From Bacteroidales bacterium (lineage in GTDB: Bacteria; Bacteroidota; Bacteroidia; Bacteroidales; UBA932): DNA of 64,000 nucleotides. Shown in pieces: positions 41,499 through 49,600 of this stretch. The DNA is taken from contig JAFZWV010000017.1 in the NCBI GenBank assembly GCA_017617035.1, forward strand, positions 1 through 64,000. Reading direction: 5' to 3'. Both the position numbers and the translations under genes were made by a program. Below the pieces are notes generated by a model. It was given only the letters and a program-made list of their open reading frames with translations. It was not told the origin of the DNA and made no database searches. Position 1 is the stretch's first letter. Every line of letters starts with the position of its first letter.

Positions 41499-43211
41499 AT
41501 GATTTTGGAAGCTGTCATATCATTCCTTTTGGCAACCGGTAACCCCGTAAATGGGGTTGTCGCGGTACCTGTGAGTGTGCAGTACACACCCACTTATGCC
41601 CCTGCCGACTCTACAGCCGCGCAGGAGGAAATTGATATGCAGCTGGGAGGAGAATGGACTTCTACTACTGCCGAGCCGGCAGCAAAGCCGCGCAAGGGTA
41701 CCGTCCACTTCCGTTGGAATAAATACCGCTACGAGTCCACCTACCTCGATAATGCCCGTGCTGCCGAGAACCTGCGCCAGATGCTCGAAGAGATAGGGCT
41801 GGAACACGTAGATTCTGTGGTCGTGACCGCGCATGCTTCTCCTGAAGGTGTTTACGAGCACAATATGTGGCTCTGCCGCAAGCGTGCACACGAGTTCGAC
41901 GAGGTCGTTCGCCGTGAGATCGGGCTTGACCGCGACGGAATACAGATTACCGTGCGGCCAGGTGGCGAAGCATGGGCTTTACTGCGCGCGCGCGTGGCAG
42001 ACGATCCGAACCTGTCGGAGATCGGCCGTGAGCGTATCCTCAAGCTGCTCGATGACCCGAAGGTCGGCTGGGATACGAAGAAATGGCGCATGGAGAACGG
42101 CAAGCTGGGCTCGACGAAGAAGGAAGGCGAGCTTTATCGCTGGCTGCTCGTGAACCACTACCGCTATCTCCGCTCGCTCGCAGTCGAGATTTATGTGCGC
42201 GATGTGGTTGTCGCAATCGACGGGCCAGTGGTAGATGTTATCCCCGAAGAGCCCACACTCGAACCCGCAGAGCCCGTGGCGGAGCCCGCAGACACCGCCG
42301 TGGCCGTGTTTGAGCCGGAGCCTGTCCTTACCGACGAGGTGCCCGAACCCGAGGTGATCGTGAGCGTGGAGCCGGAACCGGAGCCCGAGCCGAAGCGCCA
42401 GTACAAGGCTATCGAGAGGCTCGACAGTCTGATCCGCCTGCCCGCCGAGCTTGAGTATGAGCACAGGTGCAAGCTGTACCGTGGGTATGAGCAGGAGTCC
42501 AGTCAGGAGGAGGCCCGTCAGGCTGCTCAGCGCGCCGCCGAACTCGCTGAGACAGCCGATTCCGCCGAGACTACCCAGGCCCCCGATTCCACAAATGTCA
42601 TTTCGAGCGAAGTCGAGAAATCCGCTCCATTCTGGCCGGTTTTAGGACTCAGCACGAACCTCCTATACGACGCGACCTATGTCCCCGGCTACGGTCTCAC
42701 CTCCGTTCCTTCGGTGAGCCTCGAGTATTACCCGGAGGACGGCCATTATACCATCGGCGCCGATCTTGAGTGGCCCAACTGGAGACATCCCGACGAGCAT
42801 CGCTATCTCCAGGTCCACAACGTCGGCATCTGGGGGCGCTACTATTTCAAGCCCGAAGAGTATCGCTTCAACGGACTCTATGTCTCTGGTACTCTGAACC
42901 TTGCGCAGTACGGACTGGGCTGGGACAAGAAGGGCTGGGAAGGCGAAGCCGTAGGAATTTCGGCAGGGATTGGCCACAAATGGACCTTCGGACGCATCTT
43001 TATAGATGCGGGGCTCGCACTGGGCTTTATTTACGGCCGCTATGACCCCTATGTTTGGGGCGATGACATCACAGGTTGGTATTACTACGACTATACAGGA
43101 GATCCAAACGAATTCACGAAACGCAGAATGGCCTTATACTGGTTAGGACCGACCAGGCTGTACGTCTCGATAGGCATAGACCTTTTCAATCGTAACCGCA
43201 AAAGGAAGTAG
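41499..43211 (+). CDS. DUF3575 outer-membrane protein with OmpA-like region, first gene of the fimbrial operon
   Basis: The ATG at 41499 is preferred over an in-frame GTG at 41493. The 570-residue protein has a hydrophobic N-terminus, then an OmpA-like segment (about 65-185; VDSVVVTAHASPEGVYEHNMWLCRKRAHEFDEV). A Pro/Glu-rich linker follows at about 245-305 (repeated EPEP), then a C-terminal DUF3575 beta-barrel (LGLSTNLLYDATYVPGYG to the end). DUF3575 proteins head many Bacteroidales fimbrial loci. A REP-like repeat is read in frame between the linker and barrel. The next gene starts directly after its stop. Confidence 0.8.
   Translation: MILEAVISFLLATGNPVNGVVAVPVSVQYTPTYAPADSTAAQEEIDMQLGGEWTSTTAEPAAKPRKGTVHFRWNKYRYESTYLDNARAAENLRQMLEEIGLEHVDSVVVTAHASPEGVYEHNMWLCRKRAHEFDEVVRREIGLDRDGIQITVRPGGEAWALLRARVADDPNLSEIGRERILKLLDDPKVGWDTKKWRMENGKLGSTKKEGELYRWLLVNHYRYLRSLAVEIYVRDVVVAIDGPVVDVIPEEPTLEPAEPVAEPADTAVAVFEPEPVLTDEVPEPEVIVSVEPEPEPEPKRQYKAIERLDSLIRLPAELEYEHRCKLYRGYEQESSQEEARQAAQRAAELAETADSAETTQAPDSTNVISSEVEKSAPFWPVLGLSTNLLYDATYVPGYGLTSVPSVSLEYYPEDGHYTIGADLEWPNWRHPDEHRYLQVHNVGIWGRYYFKPEEYRFNGLYVSGTLNLAQYGLGWDKKGWEGEAVGISAGIGHKWTFGRIFIDAGLALGFIYGRYDPYVWGDDITGWYYYDYTGDPNEFTKRRMALYWLGPTRLYVSIGIDLFNRNRKRK
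42594..42626 (+). repeat. REP-like repeat inside the DUF3575 gene
   Basis: The word TGTCATTTCGAGCGAAGTCG and its continuation GAGAAATCC are one arm of the dispersed Bacteroidota repeat also seen at 39363-39452. It is translated in frame as NVISSEVEKSA at the junction between linker and barrel. Confidence 0.7.
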
Positions 43212-44267
43212 ATGAAAGGAAAGAGATACATATGGGCATTCATCGCCGCCGCAATCCTTGCGGTGGGTTGCACCATCGAGCCTCTCCTCCACGTAAGGCA
43301 TGCGATTAGGGTCCTCGTGAATGTGCTCTGGAAGGCCGAGGTGTATCCGGAGGGCATCAAGCCTACCGGAGTTTCGCTGTATATCTTCCGCGACAACAAC
43401 TTCTACAGAAGACACACTACCGCCAGCGTAGACTCCTGCACCATGAAACTGGATCCGGGCGAATACAAGCTCTATATGATCACCCAGAGTCCGGAGGAAT
43501 TCGGTCAGATGGAGTTCCTCAACATGGAGAGCTTCGACAGCGCATGCGTCCGCCTGGTCGAGACCAAGAGCAAGTGGTACACCAGAGCCGACGGCGGCGC
43601 AGTTGTCGGAAACCCCGAGGAGATGACAGTCGGCATGTCCGACAACTTCGAAATCTCCGGCGAGATGATTGAAGAGTACATGAAATCGCTCGTCGAGGCC
43701 GGCCCTGCGGGAGAAGATTCTACAACCCGCTACTACACCATCAAGGTTCCGGTGAATCCTAAGAGCATCATCTCCCAGTACTGGATATCCATCTACTCCG
43801 ACAATGCAGACCTGCTCAGGGGCGTTCGCGCCAGTACCACCGGCATGGCCCGCAGCTACAACCTCACAAAAGATATTACCGGAGACGAAGAATGCGTCCA
43901 GATTATTTCTGACTGGAAGTTGGTCATTGATGATCCTATCAGCCGCGTCGGCCACCTCGACGGTATAGTTACTACCTTCGGCTTCCCTCGCGGAGAACTG
44001 CCCAGCCCTGACCGCAACCCCGAACTCAATGTTGCCACATTGCTGGCAGACAACATAACTACAGAAAATTACGTTTTCTTCGTCGGAAAAGACATAACCC
44101 TCGAAGAACCCAACGAAGGCTATCGCCATCTATACAGACTTATTTTGGGCAGCGTGGAGGCGCCCGTCATGCATCCTCCGGATGTCAGGCCGATAGACGA
44201 CTCCAGCGGATTCGATGCATCTGTTGATGACTGGCAACCTGGTGAAGATGTCATTGTCGATATGTAA
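43212..44267 (+). CDS. DUF5119 lipoprotein of the fimbrial operon
   Basis: The protein has 351 residues with lipobox ILAVGCTIEP. The segments VRVLVNVLWKAEVYPEGIKPTGVSLYIF (approximate) and LDPGEYKLYMITQSPEEF match DUF5119, a Mfa2/FimB-like family of beta-sandwich proteins adjacent to fimbrillins. It probably anchors or assembles the fimbria at the outer membrane. It starts one base after the DUF3575 stop and is 57 nt upstream of the first fimbrillin. Confidence 0.75.
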   Translation: MKGKRYIWAFIAAAILAVGCTIEPLLHVRHAIRVLVNVLWKAEVYPEGIKPTGVSLYIFRDNNFYRRHTTASVDSCTMKLDPGEYKLYMITQSPEEFGQMEFLNMESFDSACVRLVETKSKWYTRADGGAVVGNPEEMTVGMSDNFEISGEMIEEYMKSLVEAGPAGEDSTTRYYTIKVPVNPKSIISQYWISIYSDNADLLRGVRASTTGMARSYNLTKDITGDEECVQIISDWKLVIDDPISRVGHLDGIVTTFGFPRGELPSPDRNPELNVATLLADNITTENYVFFVGKDITLEEPNEGYRHLYRLILGSVEAPVMHPPDVRPIDDSSGFDASVDDWQPGEDVIVDM

Positions 44268-44324
44268 AAATCATTAAATACAATATATAACTCACTAATT
44301 ATTAACTTTTTAACATTTTTCATT

Positions 44325-45554
44325 ATGAAAAAGATTTTAGTTCTCGCTGCAGTTGCAGCAACCGTCCTGGCCTCATGCGCCAAGACGGAAGATCTCCAGA
44401 AAAACACCGGACAGGGCGATGCTGTCAACTTCGGTGTTTATGTTCCCTTCACCAAAGCTGGTGCTGCCGGTCAGACAACTACGACCAGCATTCAGCGTTC
44501 TGAGGCTAATGGCGGTGGATTCGGTGTATTCGCTTATTATACCGATAACGCCACCTATTCTGGCGCAGGCACTCCTAACTTCATGTACAACCAGGGTGTG
44601 TTCTATAACACAGATCATTGGGAGTACAGCCCTGTTAAGTACTGGCCGAACGAATATGGCACTGGCGCCAACAGTACTGGTACAGACCGTATCAGCTTCT
44701 TCGCTTACGCTCCTTACGTCTCTGCCGCTTCCGGTTCATACGGCATTACTGCTATGAGTGCCAATACTGCGACAGGTGATCCTACCATTACTTACGTAGT
44801 TGATCCCACTCCTTCTTCTGCAGTTGACCTCTGCTGGGCAGTTAATAGTGCCGATGGCTTTGCTTGGAAAGACCAGACCAAGCAAACAACTACAGGAACC
44901 GTTGCTTTCTTATTCAAACATGCTCTCGCTCGTTTCAATGTTAACGTTCGCGGTTTCTTTGATGCTGTACGCCCTTCAGACGGCGCAATCAGCAGTGAAG
45001 ACATTGACGCCAACACCAAGATCACCATTGAGACTATCGCCATCAAGGGCACCTTTGCTCCTTCCGGTGTTCTGAATCTCAACAACACAACTGCTAACGT
45101 TCCCCTCTGGACTCCGGCAGCCGCTGCTGAGACCACTCTCACTATTCCCAATGCAGACATTGCAGCCAGCCTGAAGGCCACCGTTAACGGAGAGACTTCT
45201 TTCCCGTCCATCGCTGGTGTAACCAAGACCAACGTAAACGTATTCACCGGTGCTGCTCCGGCCAAGGCTGATGCCACTTATTACACTTTTATCCCGACTA
45301 CGACTTCAACTACTCTCAATGTCGAGATTACCTACTATGTGACTACTCAGGATTCTAAGCTTAACGGAGGAATCAGCTGCGTGAAGAATGTCATCAACAA
45401 AGATATCACCTTCGCATCCGGCTTTACTGGTGGCCTTAACTACAACCTGAACATCGTTCTGGGTATGACCACCGTCAAGCTCGAAGCCACAGTGTCCGAG
45501 TGGGCAGATCCTACCAATGTTGATATTGATCTTCCTGTAAACACTGCAGCCTAA
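44325..45554 (+). CDS. Fimbrillin family protein, probable major subunit
   Basis: The protein has 409 residues with lipobox ATVLASCAKT (Cys18). FGVFAYYTDNATYSGAGTPNFMYNQGVFY and the WEYSPVKYWPNEYG-like block at about 63-110 are hallmarks of FimA/Mfa1-type fimbrillins, and the FLFKHALARFNVNVRG segment near 205-220 is the fimbrillin core strand. These proteins polymerise by donor-strand exchange after lipoprotein sorting and Arg/Lys-specific cleavage. Codons are more T-rich than the neighbours and there is a hairpin just downstream, both consistent with high expression as the main shaft subunit. Confidence 0.82.
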   Translation: MKKILVLAAVAATVLASCAKTEDLQKNTGQGDAVNFGVYVPFTKAGAAGQTTTTSIQRSEANGGGFGVFAYYTDNATYSGAGTPNFMYNQGVFYNTDHWEYSPVKYWPNEYGTGANSTGTDRISFFAYAPYVSAASGSYGITAMSANTATGDPTITYVVDPTPSSAVDLCWAVNSADGFAWKDQTKQTTTGTVAFLFKHALARFNVNVRGFFDAVRPSDGAISSEDIDANTKITIETIAIKGTFAPSGVLNLNNTTANVPLWTPAAAAETTLTIPNADIAASLKATVNGETSFPSIAGVTKTNVNVFTGAAPAKADATYYTFIPTTTSTTLNVEITYYVTTQDSKLNGGISCVKNVINKDITFASGFTGGLNYNLNIVLGMTTVKLEATVSEWADPTNVDIDLPVNTAA

Positions 45555-45569
45555 TGCTCTATTTGCCTG

Positions 45570-45589
45570 AGCGGGTTTGACCGCCCGCT
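45570..45589 (+). terminator. Hairpin between first and second fimbrillin genes (attenuator-like)
   Basis: AGCGGG (45570-45575) pairs with CCCGCT (45584-45589), with extra GC in the loop and no T-run. It may stabilise the upstream mRNA or partly stop polymerase, raising the ratio of major to minor subunits. Confidence 0.45.
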
Positions 45590-45603
45590 TGGGTCCCAAG
45601 ACA

Positions 45604-46653
45604 ATGAAAGTAAGACGCAACATATGGATTTTGATGGCAGCGGCCCTCGCAGCCGTCCTTGCCGGTTCCTGCCTGAAAGTGCAGAATCCCGACGAGGAGG
45701 GTGATGAGTGGACCATCCTGGACAGCGACATGCCTGTCATCTTCAGGTCCAATATAGTAGAACCGACGACTAAGGGATCCTTCCCCGCCGGTTCCACCTT
45801 CGGCGTCTTCGCATACTATACCGGAACCAGTAACTGGAGTTCGTCGGCGAAGCCCAACTTCATGTACAACCAGGAAGTGGACTTCGACGGTACTGATTAC
45901 ACCTATTCTCCTATCAAGTACTGGCCCAACAACACCGGCTCCAAGATTACTTTCTGGGCATACAGTCCCTATTCAGCTGATGCCGTGCTCTTGAAACGTG
46001 GGACCACCACTGCGTATACCAACACAACTGCCAACATTCCCGATATCAAGTTTACTGTTACCGACGGAAACACCGACTTCATGCTCTCGACTGTTGCCAG
46101 CAACAAGACGAAACCGGCCGTGAACACTCCCGTGAACCTCACATTCAACCACGCCCTTTCGAAGATTTCCTTCTACGTAAAGAAGGTGGATGCCGCGGTT
46201 CCCGAGAAATACACGGTCAAACTTAAGACTGTTCGTTTCGACGGCATCTATATGACAGCGACTCACAGGAATTCCGGTTGGGCAGAGTGGGCAGCTCCCC
46301 GCAACTCGGTTACATCCTTTGCTCCGGCAGATGCTTCCGAGTATATCACGCTTTCCACCAGCTATCCGGCAGCAGGATCGCCTCAGGCCGTCTCCATTCT
46401 GATGCCTCAGTCGCTTGCTTACGAATATGCTCTCCTCCATATCGAGTACACCATCGATTTTGAGGGACTGCTCCACACCAGGACTATGATCAGCAATATT
46501 CCTCTGAGCACAGTATTCTCAAACGCCTCGGGAGTTTGGAGCGAAGGAACAGAGTACAATGTTTATGTCAGCATCACCCCTGACGATCCTATCGAGTTCT
46601 CGGTAACATGGTCCAACTGGGGCGAGGTCCACAACAACCATATAACAAGTTAG
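45604..46653 (+). CDS. Fimbrillin family protein, minor subunit 1
   Basis: I start at the ATG 45604 (MKVRRNIWILMAAALAAVLAGSC), which gives a lipobox. The 349-residue protein repeats the fimbrillin blocks FGVFAYYTGTSNWSSSAKPNFMYNQEV and YSPIKYWPNNTGSKITFWAYSPYS, and the core strand LTFNHALSKISFYVKK. It is clearly related to the preceding fimbrillin but shorter, so likely a minor shaft or adaptor subunit. Confidence 0.82.
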   Translation: MKVRRNIWILMAAALAAVLAGSCLKVQNPDEEGDEWTILDSDMPVIFRSNIVEPTTKGSFPAGSTFGVFAYYTGTSNWSSSAKPNFMYNQEVDFDGTDYTYSPIKYWPNNTGSKITFWAYSPYSADAVLLKRGTTTAYTNTTANIPDIKFTVTDGNTDFMLSTVASNKTKPAVNTPVNLTFNHALSKISFYVKKVDAAVPEKYTVKLKTVRFDGIYMTATHRNSGWAEWAAPRNSVTSFAPADASEYITLSTSYPAAGSPQAVSILMPQSLAYEYALLHIEYTIDFEGLLHTRTMISNIPLSTVFSNASGVWSEGTEYNVYVSITPDDPIEFSVTWSNWGEVHNNHITS

Positions 46654-46654
46654 G

Positions 46655-47791
46655 ATGAAACAGCGTTTGTTCATATTCTTCGTGTTGGCCGTCACAATCC
46701 TTACGGGATGCGTGAAGGACAAGCCGTCGACCATGGACGAGGGTAAGCATCCTATTCTCTTCTCCGCCGCATCCGGTGTCACGACCAAGACATATGATCC
46801 TTACGATAAGATGAGGCCCAATGATCCGTCTACCCTGATCAAGGTCGGCAACGAGATCAGCGTCTTCGGAGTCTGGCTGCCCGACAAGGACGAGGACGCC
46901 GACTATGAGACAGTATTCTACAACCGCAGGCTTCGTTGCGACCACGTCTACCTGTCGGATCCCCTTGATCCTACTTCTTTCGACCCCGAAGACCAGAACA
47001 GCAGCACCTGGAACTACGACCCTCTCGAGTATTGGAAGAATACCGGAGCATACAAGTTTACGGCAGTCTCCCCTTACACCGCCAGCGATGCGACTATCAA
47101 CAGTACCTACGACCTGAAGATATCATACAGGGTCGGAAGCAACCAGGACCTGATGGTGGCACGTTCGTTCCGTGTCGAGCCCGATAACGGAAAAGACAGG
47201 GTTGAGTTGGACTTCAAGCATGTCACTTCAGCCGTACGCTTCCTGTTTGGGACCGCATCGGACGAGGGCGACAAATTCAAGCTGACCGCCTTCCACCTGG
47301 AGAACCTGTCGCCGAGAGGAACTCTGACAATTGACAGCCGACTGACCTCTCCGATCAATTTCGATCCTTCAGACGGAGTCAATCCCGCCGGGCCTGATTA
47401 TCCTCTTAACTGGACTGCCGGTGCGATCGGCGTGCTTGGCAGCCTGTTTAGCTGGTCGGCCGATACCTCTGACCCCGAGAAGACCATTACCTATCCTACG
47501 GATCCCGACGATCCCGACGGTTACGCCCAGATGGGCTGGTACTATATGGTTCCCCATACGCTAAATTCCGGAGCCGCAGTAGTGTTCTCAGTATCCTACG
47601 ACGGACAGCCGGCAGTGGAAACCACTATCAACATCTCCGACTGCGAGCTCCCTGCCGGGGCCGACGTCTGGAGCCCGAACCACGTTTACAATTACTTCGT
47701 CACCGTCGAGCAAAGCGGAGCCGACATCCACGTAGTGGCTACAGAATGGGAGGAAGTATCAATAACTACTGATCCGTTCCTGTTTGAATAA
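46655..47791 (+). CDS. Fimbrillin family protein, minor subunit 2
   Basis: The protein has 378 residues with lipobox TILTGCVKD. The segment ISVFGVWLPDKDEDADYETVFYNRRL and the block WNYDPLEYWKNTGAYKFTAVSPYTA parallel the fimbrillin pattern, with VELDFKHVTSAVRFLFGTAS as the core strand. It is one base downstream of minor subunit 1 and directly abuts the next gene (stop TAA then ATG). Position in the operon suggests a minor or tip-proximal component. Confidence 0.78.
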   Translation: MKQRLFIFFVLAVTILTGCVKDKPSTMDEGKHPILFSAASGVTTKTYDPYDKMRPNDPSTLIKVGNEISVFGVWLPDKDEDADYETVFYNRRLRCDHVYLSDPLDPTSFDPEDQNSSTWNYDPLEYWKNTGAYKFTAVSPYTASDATINSTYDLKISYRVGSNQDLMVARSFRVEPDNGKDRVELDFKHVTSAVRFLFGTASDEGDKFKLTAFHLENLSPRGTLTIDSRLTSPINFDPSDGVNPAGPDYPLNWTAGAIGVLGSLFSWSADTSDPEKTITYPTDPDDPDGYAQMGWYYMVPHTLNSGAAVVFSVSYDGQPAVETTINISDCELPAGADVWSPNHVYNYFVTVEQSGADIHVVATEWEEVSITTDPFLFE

Positions 47792-49591
47792 ATGAGAAAG
47801 GTAAGATACATACTGGCGCTGACGGCAATCATCCTTGCGGGATGGTCTTGCCTCAAGGAACCCGAAGCCGAGCTTAAGGCCAAAGGAGAGGGCGCCGTCG
47901 TGTTCAAACTTACCAGCAACGACGCACTCAGGCTCCAGACCAAAGCCGATTCCGACGACCTCCTGGACGGACTGCGCTTCGAAAACGTTCTAGTAATCCT
48001 GGTGGACAATGAGAACAATGTCGTCGGCAACGTCTACAAGCAGTATCCATATAATCCGGCCGCAAGCGGGAACGATCCCGACCAGGAAGAGGTGACCGGC
48101 TCGTCCATGACCGAGGATGTGATTCACTTCGAACATCTGAATCCCGGCAACTATACCGTCTACGCATATGCGAATATAGATGCCGAGGCCTGGCAGAAGA
48201 GCGGAGAAGAGATTTCCGCGACAGGACAGGAAAAATCAAAGACATCCGGAGACTTCACCTCATTTATCTCCCGCGAACTGGCATCAGTATCACCTGCCCC
48301 AGTCACCCCAACTACTGCAGGCGAGAGCGCGATGCTTCTGACGGGCAAGGCCGAGGTTCCAGTAGGCCTTTCTGTCGAAACACATATAATCTATCTTCAG
48401 CGCCCGGTGGTTCGCTTCAGGGTGTATATAAACAACAACACCCCCTTCCCCGTCAGGGTAGACGAGCTGCGTTTCAGCCACTTCAACCCCGACAAGGCCT
48501 ATCTGATCGACCATCGCGACGAGTCCGGCGTTCCCGTTCTGCCCGGCGATGTTACCTACGGAGCGCTCCCCGACTATCCCATCCTTCACTCGCCTTCTCT
48601 TGAAGTCGCGCCCGGAATGGATGATCCCGCGTTTGAGGAAGAGTACCTGGTTTACGAAACCCTTCTTTATGAGAATGTTTCGACCAATGCTTATAAAGTA
48701 TTCTCGACCCTTACCCTGGACCCGTCAAATCTCAACAAACAGTTGTCGCTGGGACAGAGATCGTTCGGTTACCTTGACTATGAGACCCTTATCGGAATGG
48801 ATGAGGGAGAGGAAGTTAAGGTTATGGTAGTCAATCCTCAGAAGAGCGTCCGCTCAGGCCGCATCTTCTCTTATATCAGCGCCGACAACCGTATTGCATG
48901 GGAAAGCGCCGGCTATAGCCAGTATATTGACTTTTTCAACAGGGCACAGGCCATCTACAATGAGACATCCTATAATTACTCCTCATACTCATACTCCAAC
49001 GCAAACGGCTACTCCGGATGGGATGGTTTGACCGCCCACGATCCCAAAACCGACGCCAGTTTTACTTACACAGGTGCAAAAAACACATATTTCCACACGC
49101 TCAAGAAAGAAGGCGGGCTGTATTCGATTGAAGGATTGGCTATAAATCCCAGCGCTACAGGGGCATGTAGCGGGTCTTCCATTACCGGGATGCGACTGGA
49201 AGAGGGAAAGGTAAACGATAAGAATAAAATTCCTGAGGATATGGGCGGAAAGCTGGTTCGCTTCATCAGGAATTCTGACGGCAAATACATTCAGGCCAAC
49301 GCCAACTGGAGCGCGAACACCCCAGCAAAGGAGTCCAATTTAATGTGGGTCAACGACGGCAAGAACCAGGACCGTCAATTCGTACTGTTCGGCCAATACT
49401 GCGCAGGAGGAGCAATGAAACGTATTCTCAAAGACAGCCACAAAGAGGTGCCTCTGACATATATGTCCAGAAACGAAGACATAAAGCTGGTTATCAGCGT
49501 TTACTATGCAGAGCAGGAGGGAGTGCTGGACTTCGATGTTGACAACAGTGACTGGACGACCCCGACGGAGTCATCCCACTCATTCAATTGA
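47792..49591 (+). CDS. Fimbrial accessory lipoprotein, Mfa2/FimB-like with lectin-like C-terminus
   Basis: The protein has 599 residues with lipobox ILAGWSCLKE. The N-terminal half has Mfa2/FimB-type features: FENVLVILVDNENNVVGNVY, FEHLNPGNYTVYAYANID, and IIYLQRPVVRFRVYINN. The C-terminal part (about 480-580; GKLVRFIRNSDGKYIQANAN and NQDRQFVLFGQYCAGGAMKRIL) resembles beta-trefoil/lectin-type repeats that bind glycans, which I infer only from the pattern. It could be an anchor or an adhesive minor subunit. It is followed after 9 bases by the DUF4906 gene. Confidence 0.6.
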   Translation: MRKVRYILALTAIILAGWSCLKEPEAELKAKGEGAVVFKLTSNDALRLQTKADSDDLLDGLRFENVLVILVDNENNVVGNVYKQYPYNPAASGNDPDQEEVTGSSMTEDVIHFEHLNPGNYTVYAYANIDAEAWQKSGEEISATGQEKSKTSGDFTSFISRELASVSPAPVTPTTAGESAMLLTGKAEVPVGLSVETHIIYLQRPVVRFRVYINNNTPFPVRVDELRFSHFNPDKAYLIDHRDESGVPVLPGDVTYGALPDYPILHSPSLEVAPGMDDPAFEEEYLVYETLLYENVSTNAYKVFSTLTLDPSNLNKQLSLGQRSFGYLDYETLIGMDEGEEVKVMVVNPQKSVRSGRIFSYISADNRIAWESAGYSQYIDFFNRAQAIYNETSYNYSSYSYSNANGYSGWDGLTAHDPKTDASFTYTGAKNTYFHTLKKEGGLYSIEGLAINPSATGACSGSSITGMRLEEGKVNDKNKIPEDMGGKLVRFIRNSDGKYIQANANWSANTPAKESNLMWVNDGKNQDRQFVLFGQYCAGGAMKRILKDSHKEVPLTYMSRNEDIKLVISVYYAEQEGVLDFDVDNSDWTTPTESSHSFN

Positions 49592-49600
49592 TTTTTGAAT

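Noticed and set aside
44268-44324. Independent promoter before the major fimbrillin
   Set aside because: The spacer is AT-rich and contains TTAACTTTTTAAC, but no exact TAnnTTTG with a -33 partner, so no promoter was called.
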